Below are positions 43,029 to 52,131 of a stretch of DNA of 64,000 bases, piece after piece. The stretch spans positions 62,001 to 126,000 of the forward strand of contig NZ_FNBP01000008.1 of assembly GCF_900102535.1 (NCBI RefSeq), read 5' to 3'. The notes beneath the pieces were generated by a model. That model ran no database searches. It was given only the letters and a program-made list of their open reading frames with translations, and had not been told where the DNA came from. This DNA is from Sulfitobacter delicatus (GTDB lineage: Bacteria > Pseudomonadota > Alphaproteobacteria > Rhodobacterales > Rhodobacteraceae). The position numbers and the translations under genes were made by a program. Each line of letters starts with the position of its first letter. Position 1 is the first letter of the stretch.

Positions 43029-45083
43029 ATGCCAATTTATTCTGTAGGAAGCTATAACACCGACGCCTTTCAGATTACCCCGACGGGTCATCTGCGTCTA
43101 AACCCCGATTTCGACGCCAGTACAGACGCGATGCGCTATGACATCGAAGACGATGAAACGGCGTATAACGGCGACAGTACCAATGACGAGATTGGCAATG
43201 ATGCCACGCAATATGGATACCAATACGACGCAAACGGCAATCTGGTTGGCCAAGGGCAAACATATCTCGAAGGCAGTTGGACGCTGGATGACGGTAACGG
43301 CAATACCGTCACGCTCTATCAAGTGGAAAGCGGGGGGGTGCATACCGGATGGGTCGCGGATGGACCGATTACGCCGGGGGTGGCCTATACCTACTCCGGT
43401 CCAAATCAAGTCGACAGCAGCAACGCGCCTGCCTACCGCGATCTTGTTGGGCCGACCGATGATCCGGATGCCGCCAATAGCTATGAGGGCGGTGCCTATA
43501 ATGACGACATTCGCGCCGGGGCCGAGGCTGACAGCGTCTCGGGTGGAGCGGGGGACGACACCATTGACGGCGGTGCGGGCAACGACACGCTCGATGGTGG
43601 CACGGGCAACGACACGATCTATTACGGCAGCGGCGCCAATGTCGTGCGCGGTGGGGACGGGGCAGACTGGATAGACGAAAGCGCCTCTGGCCGCAGCGAC
43701 ACCTCAGGCGACACCCTGGACGGGGGCGCGGGGAACGACACGATCCTTAGCGGCGACGGGAATGATCAGATTTCCGGTGGAGCCGACAACGACTGGATCA
43801 GCGCTGAGGGCGGCGACGATACGATTGATGGCGGTGACGGTGATGACACGGTCTACGGCGGGGAAGGAAATGATTCCATCTCGGGCGGGCTTGGCAACGA
43901 CGTGCTCTCTGGCGGGGGTGGTACCGATACGATCCACGGCGGAGGCGGCGACGACCGGATCATCGGCAGCGAAGGCAACGACAGTCTCTATGGCGATGCG
44001 GGTGCGGATACGATTCACGGCGAGGGGGGCGACGATTCCATCAGCGGTGGCGAGGGCAACGACAGCCTCTATGGCGGCGCGGACCAGGACACGATACAGG
44101 GCGGCGCGGGGGATGACCTGCTTGCCGGGGAGGCTGGCGACGACTCGCTTGTGGGGGGTGAAGGCCGCGATACGCTAAGCGGCGGCAGCGGCGATAACAC
44201 CATGACAGGCGGGGCGGGCGATGACACCTACCTCCTTGGCGCGACCAGCAGCAATACCGTCACGGATTTCGACACCGGTGACCAAGATCGTGATGGGTAT
44301 TACAACGACCAGTTGGATGTCTCTGAACTGCGCACGCTGGAGGGCAACCCGGTGCGTGTCTGGGATGTGGTGGTCAGCGATGACGGCTTTGGCAATGCCT
44401 TGCTGACTTTCCCTGAGGGAGAGACGGTCGTGATGCAGGGGGTCTCGCCCGCCCAGATGTCCACCACCGCGCAGATACAGGCTGCCGGTGTACCTTGTTT
44501 TACCGCGGGCACGATGATCCGTACTCCAGACGGCGAAGTGCCGGTCGAGAACCTGCAGGAGGGCGATCTAGTACAAACCCGGGACAACGGGGTGCAACCG
44601 GTGATCTGGGCCGGCCAACGGCATCTCGGTGCGGCGGCCCTTGCGGCCGCGCCGGCGTTGCGCCCGATCCACATCGCTCCCGGTGCGCTGGGCAATGCGC
44701 GCGCCTTGCGTCTGTCGTCGCAGCACGCGCTGGCGGTGGACTTACCCGGGGCGGGCGCGTCGCTCTTGCGGGCAGGTCGCGCCGCCCGGATCGCGGGTGG
44801 AGGCATTCGTGTGGCGCAGGGGGTTCGGGAGGTCACCTATGTGCATATCATGCTGGAGCGGCACGAGATCGTCTTTGCCAACGGCACCCCGGCTGAAAGT
44901 TTCTACCCCGGTCCTTGGGGGCTGCGCATGATGGGGATGCGGGCGCTGAACGGCATCGCGCGGGCTCTGCCGGGGCTTGGGCGCGGGCCTGTGGGTACGC
45001 TCTATGGACCGCAGGTTCACGCGTTGACAACCAGTGCAGCCATGCCAGAGCGGGTGGACGATCTGCGTCCGGCTTGGGGGTAG
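43029..45083 (+). CDS. Large RTX-repeat protein with C-terminal Hint domain
   Basis: A 684-residue Asp/Gly-rich protein without a signal peptide. After a roughly 150-residue N-terminal region come about 20 or more calcium-binding nonapeptides (GGxGxDxLx, about residues 153-405), a short beta region, and a Hint domain (about 488-640) beginning at Cys490 in PCFTAGTMIRTPDGEVPVENLQEGDLV and carrying LSSQHALAV and HEIVFANGTPAESF. RTX proteins are exported by type I secretion; the Hint fold can self-cleave. No type I secretion genes are adjacent. Proteins of this build are frequent in roseobacters, with unknown functions. Confidence 0.85.
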   Translation: MPIYSVGSYNTDAFQITPTGHLRLNPDFDASTDAMRYDIEDDETAYNGDSTNDEIGNDATQYGYQYDANGNLVGQGQTYLEGSWTLDDGNGNTVTLYQVESGGVHTGWVADGPITPGVAYTYSGPNQVDSSNAPAYRDLVGPTDDPDAANSYEGGAYNDDIRAGAEADSVSGGAGDDTIDGGAGNDTLDGGTGNDTIYYGSGANVVRGGDGADWIDESASGRSDTSGDTLDGGAGNDTILSGDGNDQISGGADNDWISAEGGDDTIDGGDGDDTVYGGEGNDSISGGLGNDVLSGGGGTDTIHGGGGDDRIIGSEGNDSLYGDAGADTIHGEGGDDSISGGEGNDSLYGGADQDTIQGGAGDDLLAGEAGDDSLVGGEGRDTLSGGSGDNTMTGGAGDDTYLLGATSSNTVTDFDTGDQDRDGYYNDQLDVSELRTLEGNPVRVWDVVVSDDGFGNALLTFPEGETVVMQGVSPAQMSTTAQIQAAGVPCFTAGTMIRTPDGEVPVENLQEGDLVQTRDNGVQPVIWAGQRHLGAAALAAAPALRPIHIAPGALGNARALRLSSQHALAVDLPGAGASLLRAGRAARIAGGGIRVAQGVREVTYVHIMLERHEIVFANGTPAESFYPGPWGLRMMGMRALNGIARALPGLGRGPVGTLYGPQVHALTTSAAMPERVDDLRPAWG
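43485..44235 (+). repeat. RTX nonapeptide-coding repeat tract
   Basis: Tandem 27-bp units encoding GGxGNDxLx/GGDGDDTIx motifs. Base sequence varies between units while the peptide motif is kept, so they are selected for calcium binding rather than recently amplified. Confidence 0.85.
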
Positions 45084-45088
45084 GGCGG

Positions 45089-45550
45089 TCAGGTAATCGC
45101 TTCGAGCTGTTCTTTGCTAAGGTCGCCCGGCACGATGGTAATCGGCACCGGCAGCGACCCGGCCGCGCGGGTAAGTTGGGTGACCAGCGGGCCGGGGCCT
45201 TGCTTGCGGTCACCGCTGGCGCCGAGGACCAGCACGCCAATGCTGGGATCGTCGGAAAGCTGCTGAATGATCTCTTCGGTCGGCTCGCCCTCACGGATCA
45301 CCAACTCGGGGTCGACGCCCTGCTTATCGCGCATCCATTTCGCGAAGACTTCAAAGTGCACTTCGATCCGCTCACGCGCTTCTTCGCGCATCAGATCCCC
45401 GACGCCGATCCAGTGATTGAACTCTTCGGGCGGGATCACCGACAGCACGGCGACACCGCCGCCGGTACGGGCTGCGCGTAGGGCTGCAAAACGCATCGCG
45501 TTGAGGCATTCGGTACTATCGTCCAGCACCACTAGGAATTTCCGCATCAA
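45089..45550 (-). CDS. Universal stress protein (UspA family)
   Basis: A 153-residue nucleotide-binding-type Usp. The N-terminal VVLDDSTECLNAMRFAALRAARTGGGVAVLSV and the C-terminal G-x2-G-x9-G-[ST]-type loop (LGASGDRKQGPGPLVTQL) suggest an ATP-binding member, though the final Ser/Thr position is not ideal. It converges on the RTX gene with a 5-bp gap. Confidence 0.87.
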   Translation of the reverse strand: MMRKFLVVLDDSTECLNAMRFAALRAARTGGGVAVLSVIPPEEFNHWIGVGDLMREEARERIEVHFEVFAKWMRDKQGVDPELVIREGEPTEEIIQQLSDDPSIGVLVLGASGDRKQGPGPLVTQLTRAAGSLPVPITIVPGDLSKEQLEAIT

Positions 45551-45637
45551 ACCTCTCTTTGCACCGCTTTAGGGGGCGCTGCGATCATGGCGCGGGGGCG
45601 CGGCGCTGGCAATTGTTTTTGCCCGCGCCGCCGCCGG

Positions 45638-46516
45638 TTACCCGCGCTGGCTGGCAGCCCAGTCCCAATACATTTCGCGCACTTGGCGCGTGATCGGGTT
45701 CTGGTTCGGGCCAGTGCCATATTGCGTGTCGTCAAAGGCGCTGACCGGGGTGACTTTCATCATATTGCCGGACAGAAAGACTTCGTCCGCCGCATGGAAA
45801 TCGTCAAAGGTCAGAACCTTCTCATGCACCTTCATACCCGCCTCGCGCATGTTCGACATGTGCCGCGCGCGGGTGATCCCGGCAAGGAAGGTGCCGTTCG
45901 GGATGGGGGTAAAGACCTCGCCATCCTTGACCATAAAGACATTGGCGCTGGCGCTTTCGGCGACATTGCCCATGGCATCGGCGACCAGCGCGTTGCCGAA
46001 CCCTTTGGACCGCGCCTCGACCATCATGCGGGCGTTGTTGGGGTAAAGGCAGCCTGCCTTGGCGTTGACCACATTGTCTTCCAGCACCGGGCGGCGGAAG
46101 CGGGTGCGGGTGAGGGTGGTCGCAGCCTCGGGCGGGGCCATTGGGATGGCCTCAAGGCTGATCGCAAAGCCGGTGGCGCCTTTTAGCGGGACGATGCCCA
46201 ACTCGTCCCCCGCCAGCGCCCAATACATCGGCCGGATATAGACCGCCTGATCACGGCCATAGCTCTTCAACCCTTCGCGCACAGCCTCGACCATGGCGTC
46301 AGTCTCAACCGTGGGGGTGATCATCAGCGCCTTGGCCGAGCGGTTGATCCGCGCGCAATGCGCTTCCAGATCGGGGGCCAGCCCATCGAAAAGACGCGCG
46401 CCGTCAAAGACGGTCGTGCCGAGCCACGCACCGTGGTCGGCGGCCTTAATCGTCGGCAGATCGCCGTCGTGCCACGTGCCGTTAAAATAGGTCTTGATGT
46501 CGGTGCCGGTGGCCAT
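45638..46516 (-). CDS. ilvE: Branched-chain aminotransferase (class IV PLP enzyme)
   Basis: A 292-residue fold-type IV aminotransferase. Start MATGTDIKTYFNGTWHDGD (46516); the longer upstream frame overlaps the preceding small gene. The PLP Lys lies in NVVNAKAGCLYPNNARM and the cofactor-binding ESASANVFMVKDGEVFTP is conserved. Branched-chain transamination is the most likely role, but D-amino-acid aminotransferase-like members cannot be excluded by eye. The start lies 11 bp after the upstream small gene, so the two may be cotranscribed. Confidence 0.82.
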   Translation of the reverse strand: MATGTDIKTYFNGTWHDGDLPTIKAADHGAWLGTTVFDGARLFDGLAPDLEAHCARINRSAKALMITPTVETDAMVEAVREGLKSYGRDQAVYIRPMYWALAGDELGIVPLKGATGFAISLEAIPMAPPEAATTLTRTRFRRPVLEDNVVNAKAGCLYPNNARMMVEARSKGFGNALVADAMGNVAESASANVFMVKDGEVFTPIPNGTFLAGITRARHMSNMREAGMKVHEKVLTFDDFHAADEVFLSGNMMKVTPVSAFDDTQYGTGPNQNPITRQVREMYWDWAASQRG

Positions 46517-46527
46517 GTCGCGGGTCC

Positions 46528-46758
46528 TTAAGAGTTGCTTCGGTAGATGCCTTCGGGCAGGTTCAGCGCCGCCGTTAGATCGCTTAATTGCGCAGGCGAC
46601 AGGGTGATCTTGGCCACACGATCCGTGCGGGGATCCCACTGCTCAATCGTGATCTGCCCGGCAAAGGCAGAGACGGTGACGTCCTCGCGCAGGGGGGCGT
46701 CGGATTCGTCGATCAGGGTGATGACGGTGGCGTCGAATTCGTGCTCGATGGTAAACAT
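46528..46758 (-). CDS. Small conserved-looking protein of unknown function
   Basis: A 76-residue acidic soluble protein (MFTIEHEFDATVITLIDES...) predicted to be mainly beta strands with a short C-terminal helix. No domain recognised. It lies 11 bp upstream of the aminotransferase gene in the same direction and probably shares its transcript; its promoter faces away from the M48 gene. Confidence 0.62.
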   Translation of the reverse strand: MFTIEHEFDATVITLIDESDAPLREDVTVSAFAGQITIEQWDPRTDRVAKITLSPAQLSDLTAALNLPEGIYRSNS

Positions 46759-46880
46759 GAGGGCACATTAGGCTTTGTGCGGATAAGCGCAAGGCCGCCG
46801 TCAAAGCCGCGTGAACGGGGGTGGCAGCGGCGGGGCGGCATGATACACCAAAGGTCGCAAACCTGAGTGAAGGATCCGTC

Positions 46881-47591
46881 GTGAGAGTGAAGAATATCCT
46901 TGGCGTTTTGGGCGCCGCTGTCCTGCTCTCGGCCTGCGAAGTGGTGCCGGTGCAAACGGGTCCGATCCCCTCTGGCACAACCAATTCTCCGCTGCGCAAT
47001 GCGGATGCGGCGGCGCGGAGCTTTGTGCAGGTGGTCCAGACGATTGAGCCTGTGGCAGAGCGTGAATGCCGCGCCCGAACCACCGGGGTGAACTGTGACT
47101 TCAGAATCGTCGTGGATGACAGACCCGGCCAACCTGCGAATGCCTTTCAGACCTTGGATGAGAATGGCCGCCCCATCGTGGCCTTTACGCTCGGGCTGAT
47201 CGCGGATGCGCGCAATGATGACGAACTGGCTTTCGTGCTCGGCCATGAGGCCGCGCATCACATCGCCGGACATATCGGGCGTCAGCAACAAAATGCCATG
47301 GCGGGGGCGGTAATCTTTGCTGGCATCGCAACATTGAGCGGTGGCGATGCCAATGCGGTGCGCACCGCGCAGGAGCTTGGCGCGGAGGTGGGCGCGCGGC
47401 GCTATTCCAAAGATTTTGAACTGGAAGCTGACGCACTTGGTACCATTATCACCGCGCGGGCGGGCTATGACCCGCTGCGCGGGGCGGAGTTCTTTACCCG
47501 CATTCCTGATCCGGGCGACCGCTTTCTGGGAACCCACCCGCCCAATACGGCACGGCTCGACACGGTGCGGCGCACGGCAGCGGGGCTCTGA
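46881..47591 (+). CDS. M48 family metalloprotease lipoprotein
   Basis: A 236-residue envelope protease. The GTG at 46881 has GAAGGA six bases upstream and gives a lipoprotein signal ending in the lipobox LLSAC. The zinc-binding HExxH is in LGHEAAHHIAGHI and the third ligand Glu in FELEADALG. A Cys pair in the N-terminal mature part (ECRARTTGVNCDF) may form a disulfide. Homologues such as BepA/LoiP act in outer-membrane protein quality control; this is a compact member without TPRs. Confidence 0.85.
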   Translation: MRVKNILGVLGAAVLLSACEVVPVQTGPIPSGTTNSPLRNADAAARSFVQVVQTIEPVAERECRARTTGVNCDFRIVVDDRPGQPANAFQTLDENGRPIVAFTLGLIADARNDDELAFVLGHEAAHHIAGHIGRQQQNAMAGAVIFAGIATLSGGDANAVRTAQELGAEVGARRYSKDFELEADALGTIITARAGYDPLRGAEFFTRIPDPGDRFLGTHPPNTARLDTVRRTAAGL

Positions 47592-47595
47592 CGGT

Positions 47596-47952
47596 TTGCG
47601 CAAACTGGGACAGGTGCTGAACGACCGCGGGTCGAAATATGCGGTGTCGGGCTGTCCTGCGGGCAGCCGGACCGAAGTCGATGCCGCTCTCAAATCACTC
47701 AAACGCGATAAGGCCTATGCCAAGGCCACGCATAACACTTGGGCGGTGTTGTTGTCAGACGGCGGGCCGCTCAAGGGCGACGACGGCGAATCCGGTGCAG
47801 GAATGGTCATTGTCCGCATGTTGGAGCGGGAAGGGCTGGAGGATCACCTGATTGTCGTGACGCGCTGGTATGGCGGGAAACACTTGGGCGGCGATCGTTT
47901 CCGCCATGTGCAGACCTGCGTGCGTGCCTATCTCGATGAGGTCGGCGCTTAA
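47596..47952 (+). CDS. YigZ/IMPACT family protein (UPF0029)
   Basis: A 118-residue protein consisting of the IMPACT N-terminal domain, with the signature DDGESGAGMVIVRML and RWYGGKHLGGDRFRHVQTC. It lacks the second domain found in E. coli YigZ. It starts at a TTG four bases after the M48 stop (a GTG at 47614 is an alternative), so translation is likely coupled. Role unclear; family members are linked to translation stress. Its stop overlaps that of the converging HlyIII gene. Confidence 0.75.
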   Translation: MRKLGQVLNDRGSKYAVSGCPAGSRTEVDAALKSLKRDKAYAKATHNTWAVLLSDGGPLKGDDGESGAGMVIVRMLEREGLEDHLIVVTRWYGGKHLGGDRFRHVQTCVRAYLDEVGA

Positions 47953-48569
47953 AGGCTCAGGGCAATGGCGGCAAAGAAGCAGGCCGTCGCAATAAGCACG
48001 AAAACATGCCAGATCGCATTCTGATAGCGCATGCCGGGGTGGGCATAGACCACTGTGCCTGCCGAATAGATCAGCCCGCCCGCAGCCACCAGGGCCAGCG
48101 CCGCGCCGGGCAGATTGTGCCACATCGGATAGATCAGCAGGACCGACAGCCAGCCCATACCGAGGTAAAGCGCCAGTGAGCCGCGCGCATCTGTGCGCCA
48201 GAACCACAGCTTTGCCACCGCGCCAATCATTGCGAGCGCCCAGACCACGCCCAAGATGCCATAGGCAAAGCCCGAGCCGATCACCATGACCAGCGGTGTA
48301 TAGGTGCCTGCAATTTTGAAGTAGATCGCCGCATGATCAAGACGGCCAAGGAAGGCGCGGCTGCGCTCGAAGGGCAGCAGGTGATAGACTGCTGAGGCCG
48401 TGAAAGAAGCGATAACGCAGGCGGCATAAATCGCCGCTGCGGTCATTGTACCTTCTTGCCCCGCAACATGCATCACCAGCAGGATGCTCGCCGGGATCGC
48501 AAAGCTCAGCCCCAGCACATGAACGGTGCCGTCTGCCAGAGTTTCCGCTGTCGAGGTCGGGTAAGCCAT
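47949..48569 (-). CDS. Hemolysin III family (PAQR-type) membrane protein
   Basis: A 206-residue protein with seven hydrophobic helices. The conserved residues of the HlyIII/PAQR family are visible: S-x3-H in FTASAVYHLLPF, the D in RLDHAAIYFKIAGTYTP, and the C-terminal His pair region in NAIWHVFVLIAT. Members are presumed metal-dependent hydrolases or channels. The function here is unknown. Confidence 0.87.
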   Translation of the reverse strand: MAYPTSTAETLADGTVHVLGLSFAIPASILLVMHVAGQEGTMTAAAIYAACVIASFTASAVYHLLPFERSRAFLGRLDHAAIYFKIAGTYTPLVMVIGSGFAYGILGVVWALAMIGAVAKLWFWRTDARGSLALYLGMGWLSVLLIYPMWHNLPGAALALVAAGGLIYSAGTVVYAHPGMRYQNAIWHVFVLIATACFFAAIALSL

Positions 48570-48630
48570 GCCCTAAACCTAGCGGGCTAGTATGACCTTT
48601 CCATGACTGACCCTGCGTAAACTTAGCGGG

Positions 48631-49011
48631 TCACGGTTTGTTGCCATCGATCCAGCGGGACATCAGGGTTTTGTCGCGAAAGCACTCCTGCGGCACGTCG
48701 CGACGCTTCAGCCGCGCAATCCGCTCGGCAAAGGCGACCTGTTTGGCGGACGGGTAGGCCGCAAATGGCCCGTCGATCACGCGCGGTTTATGCGCCTCGA
48801 TCCAAGAAGACAGCGCTGCGCGATCATGTTCGATGCCTTTGGGCAGATCATCACCGGACTTGCGCGCGAGGCTGCGGGCATAGGCCATTTGCTTTTCGGT
48901 GGCGGGCATACGGCGGTCCGCCTGCCGGGGCTGGGCGCTATCGCTACCGCGCGCAGGGCGTGCGCCCTTTTCAGGGTCAAAGATACCGGGAAACTGAGGC
49001 TGAAAAGACAT
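48631..49011 (-). CDS. Small protein built of two tandem 40-residue repeats
   Basis: A 126-residue basic protein. Residues 37-76 and 87-126 are homologous repeats with the shared pattern KQxAxAxxxARxxxxDxPxxxxxDxxxxSxWIxxxKP. The N-terminal 35 residues are disordered (Pro/Gln/Arg). The repeat resembles small helical modules in tails of topoisomerase-like proteins, which would suggest nucleic-acid binding, but I cannot name the family firmly. Confidence 0.7.
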   Translation of the reverse strand: MSFQPQFPGIFDPEKGARPARGSDSAQPRQADRRMPATEKQMAYARSLARKSGDDLPKGIEHDRAALSSWIEAHKPRVIDGPFAAYPSAKQVAFAERIARLKRRDVPQECFRDKTLMSRWIDGNKP

Positions 49012-49144
49012 TTGTCATTCCTTTGCTGCTGTCTTCGATATATAGAACAGAAAGGGAACATTTTCAATGTCTGACGCTAGGTATCCCTCTCGCTTGAGGT
49101 ATATGTAGTGTTCGTAGTTTGGCTTTCCACAATATCGGCTATGT

Positions 49145-50041
49145 TCAGCCGGTCCGAATACGTTCTGCGGCTTCAGCAATCAGTTTTGCGGCGCGTTCCA
49201 GTCTGGCAGCCAACGGTCTGCCCCGTCGCTGTGCCAACCACAGCCCATGCCAGCGTCTTTGCGGCAGGGTGACCTGACGAAGCAGATCCTTTGCGGCAAA
49301 GGTCTCCACCCCACTGCGCGGCAGCAACGTATAGCCAACCCCTCGGGCCACGGCAGCGGGAATTTGGCCGATCTGGTTTATATATCCCCGCAGCTTCAAC
49401 CGGTCTGCGCCCGGATAGTCGCCGGGGAAGTTCGCCTGCAGCAGATCGTCGGCATAGGCAAAGCCGTCCGGATGGGCGATGAACCCCCGCGCATTGAGCG
49501 CAGCGAAGCTTGTGATCCGCTCCGGGGCCTCAACCGGCAGGACGAGGCAAAGTTCCTCTTCTCCCAAATGGCGCGCTTCAAGGCGGGCATGGGATGGCTC
49601 CTCACTCAGCACGCCTAGGTCAAAGCGCCCGTCGAGCAAGCCCGTCCGGATCGTCGGCTGCGGGGCGGCTTCGAGGTGGACGGTGAGGGCGGGGGCGCTC
49701 TGCATCCAGTCGATTAAAAGCGGGTGGAGCAGCATGGCGAAACTGCCGGAACAGGCGATATGCACCGTGCCGTGATCCGGAAGGTCGGTGGCGATCCGCT
49801 CGCGGAGGTCGTTTTCTTCGCGGCGGCGGGCAAGGCCGGTTTCAAACAGCGCTTCACCTGCTGGGGTGAGCACGAACTTTTTGCCTTGCCGGACGATCAG
49901 GGGCTGGCCGAGTTGGTCCTCAAGCTTGCGCAGATGTTGGGAGACACCGGGCTGGGTCATGTTCAGCCGTTCCGCCGTGCGGGTGAAGTGGCCCATCTCG
50001 CAGAGTGTGGTGAAGGTTTCGAGCCAAGTCGCGTTCAGCAT
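49145..50041 (-). CDS. LysR family transcriptional regulator
   Basis: A 298-residue LysR-type regulator: winged-HTH at the N-terminus (GHFTRTAERLNMTQPGVSQHLRKLEDQLGQPL) and a periplasmic-binding-protein-like effector domain. It is divergent from the VOC-family gene across a 94-bp gap, the classical LysR-target layout, so the VOC gene is its likely target. Confidence 0.9.
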   Translation of the reverse strand: MLNATWLETFTTLCEMGHFTRTAERLNMTQPGVSQHLRKLEDQLGQPLIVRQGKKFVLTPAGEALFETGLARRREENDLRERIATDLPDHGTVHIACSGSFAMLLHPLLIDWMQSAPALTVHLEAAPQPTIRTGLLDGRFDLGVLSEEPSHARLEARHLGEEELCLVLPVEAPERITSFAALNARGFIAHPDGFAYADDLLQANFPGDYPGADRLKLRGYINQIGQIPAAVARGVGYTLLPRSGVETFAAKDLLRQVTLPQRRWHGLWLAQRRGRPLAARLERAAKLIAEAAERIRTG

Positions 50042-50135
50042 TAGAACGATCCGTTATGATTCTGATGAGGTTTGATAATTTCACATGAGAGGTGCGCCTG
50101 TCTATCTCTGCTTCAACGCAAAAAAGGAGACAGCT

Positions 50136-50630
50136 ATGACCACCCCCCGTACATTTTCCCACATCGGCCTTTCGGTGCCGGACCTTGATGCCGCTGTGAA
50201 GTTCTATTCCGAGGTGCTTGGGTTTTACGTCGTGATGCAGCCCACGGAAGCGGTGGAGAACGACACGGCAATCGGCGTCATGTGCACCGACGTCTTTGGC
50301 CCCGGTTGGGGCTCACTGCGCATCGCGCATTTGGCGACGGCGGATGGCATCGGGATCGAGATTTTCGAGTTTCCGGGCAATTACGCACCCGATGAGAAGC
50401 TAGAGCACAAGCGCCACGGGACGTTTCATTTCGCGATCCAGGACCCGGATGTTGAAGGGCTGTCGGAGCGCATTATTGCGGCAGGCGGCAAGCAGCGGAT
50501 GCCGGTGCGGGAGTACTATCCGGGTGAAAAGCCTTACCGCATGGTCTATGTCGAAGACCCGTTTGGTATTGTGTTTGAGCTTTATAGCCACAGCTATGAG
50601 TTGACGTATTCAGCGGGTGCTTATGCGTGA
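50136..50630 (+). CDS. VOC family protein (glyoxalase/dioxygenase superfamily)
   Basis: A 164-residue metalloenzyme-type protein with two beta-alpha-beta-beta-beta units. Candidate metal ligands are His in FSHIGLSVPDLD, His in GTFHFAIQDPD and Glu in DPFGIVFELYSH. Start at 50136 with AAGGAG upstream. The substrate is unknown; regulation by the divergent LysR protein is likely. Confidence 0.85.
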   Translation: MTTPRTFSHIGLSVPDLDAAVKFYSEVLGFYVVMQPTEAVENDTAIGVMCTDVFGPGWGSLRIAHLATADGIGIEIFEFPGNYAPDEKLEHKRHGTFHFAIQDPDVEGLSERIIAAGGKQRMPVREYYPGEKPYRMVYVEDPFGIVFELYSHSYELTYSAGAYA

Positions 50631-50639
50631 GGCGGGCCG

Positions 50640-50693
50640 CCGGGGGGCCAGCCCCCCGGACCCCCTGAAGTATTTTCGGCCAAAAAGAGGGGG
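50640..50693. repeat. Dispersed hairpin repeat, copy 2
   Basis: CCGGGGGGC-ca-GCCCCCCGG hairpin followed by CCCCCTGAAGTATTTTCGGCCAAAAAGAGGG. Same architecture and core as at 32040-32107. It sits between the converging VOC and rimO genes and could terminate transcription from both sides. Confidence 0.65.
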
Positions 50694-50696
50694 GCG

Positions 50697-52070
50697 TCAG
50701 GGGAGCTGGCGGCCCCATAGGTCGTATTCGCCGGCTTCTTCGACTTCGACTTTGACGATGTCGCCAACTTTGAGGTTTTGGAAATCTTCGTCGATGAAGA
50801 GGTTGCCGTCGATTTCAGGCGCGTCGGCTTTGGTGCGGCAGGTGGCGGCGTCGGCGTCGATCTCGTCCACGATCACGTCGATCTGCTGGCCGAGCTTTGC
50901 GGCGAGTTTGGCCTCGGAGATGGCTTGGGCCTTTTCCATGAAGCGGTCCCAGCGGTCTTGTTTGACCTCTGCTGGCACATGGTCAGGCAGGGCGTTGGAC
51001 CGCGCGCCTTCGACGTTTTCATATTGGAAGCAGCCGACGCGGTCGAGTTGCGCTTCGTCAAGCCAGTCGAGCAGGGTTTGGAATTCGGCCTCGGTCTCGC
51101 CCGGGTAGCCGACGATAAAGGTCGAGCGCAGGGTGATGTCGGGGCAGGTGTCGCGCCATGCGGCGATCTCGTCGAGGGTTTTTGACGCGGCCGCCGGGCG
51201 GGCCATGCGTTTTAGCACATCCGGATGCGCGTGCTGGAAGGGGATGTCGAGGTAAGGCAGCACCAGACCTTCGGCCATCAGCGGGATCAGTTTGCGCACA
51301 TGGGGGTAGGGGTAGACGTAGTGCAGCCGCACCCATGCGCCCAAGCTGCCGAGGTCACGCGCCAGATCGGTGATATGGGCGCGGTGGCCGCGGTCTTCGG
51401 CGTGTTTGATGTCAACGCCATAGGCGGAGGTGTCTTGGCTGATGACCAAGAGTTCCTTGACGCCATTGTCGACCAGCCGCTCGGCTTCGCGCATCACCGC
51501 ATGGGCGGGGCGCGATTGCAGGCGGCCGCGCATGTCGGGGATGATGCAGAATTTGCACTTGTGGTTACAGCCCTCGGAAATCTTGAGGTAGCTGTAGTGG
51601 CGCGGGGTGAGGGAGACCTGTTGCGCGGGGAGCAGGTCAATGAAGGGATCGGGGCTGGGCGGCACGGCACCATGCACCGCGTCGAGCACCTGTTCATATT
51701 GATGCGGGCCGGTCACGGCGAGGATCTTGGGGTGATGTTCGCGGATGTAGTCCGGCTCGGCCCCGAGGCAGCCGGTGACGATGACCTTGCCGTTTTCCGT
51801 CAGCGCTTCGCCGATCGCATCGAGGCTTTCGGCCTTGGCGCTGTCGAGAAACCCGCAGGTGTTCACGATTACCGCATCGGCGCCGGCGTAGTCTGGCGAG
51901 ACGCCATAGCCCTCGGCGCGTAGACGCGTGAGGATGCGCTCGGAATCGACCAGCGCTTTGGGGCAGCCAAGGCTGACCATGCCGATGGTCGGCTGGCCGG
52001 GGCGGGCGGGGTCGCTGATCTTCGCTTGCGGGGCGAGGTCAGGGCGCAGATTGGGTGGGTTTGTGCTCAT
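50697..52070 (-). CDS. rimO: Ribosomal protein S12 methylthiotransferase RimO
   Basis: Radical-SAM enzyme that methylthiolates an aspartate of ribosomal protein S12. Start [12 protein letters not shown] (52070) gives 457 residues. The UPF0004 domain begins [15 protein letters not shown], the radical-SAM cluster is the Cys triad in [19 protein letters not shown], and a TRAM domain closes the protein. The open frame extends upstream of 52070 but without similarity. Confidence 0.95.
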   Translation of the reverse strand: MSTNPPNLRPDLAPQAKISDPARPGQPTIGMVSLGCPKALVDSERILTRLRAEGYGVSPDYAGADAVIVNTCGFLDSAKAESLDAIGEALTENGKVIVTGCLGAEPDYIREHHPKILAVTGPHQYEQVLDAVHGAVPPSPDPFIDLLPAQQVSLTPRHYSYLKISEGCNHKCKFCIIPDMRGRLQSRPAHAVMREAERLVDNGVKELLVISQDTSAYGVDIKHAEDRGHRAHITDLARDLGSLGAWVRLHYVYPYPHVRKLIPLMAEGLVLPYLDIPFQHAHPDVLKRMARPAAASKTLDEIAAWRDTCPDITLRSTFIVGYPGETEAEFQTLLDWLDEAQLDRVGCFQYENVEGARSNALPDHVPAEVKQDRWDRFMEKAQAISEAKLAAKLGQQIDVIVDEIDADAATCRTKADAPEIDGNLFIDEDFQNLKVGDIVKVEVEEAGEYDLWGRQLP

Positions 52071-52131
52071 GGGGTGGCTATAAGGCAAGCAAGTGAGCGG
52101 GGAAAGAGCCGCCGGGCAGGAGGAGAGAGCC

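Noticed and set aside
43485-44235. Regular short repeats that could be mistaken for a CRISPR array
   Set aside because: They are in-frame 27-bp RTX nonapeptide codons with variable bases and no spacers.
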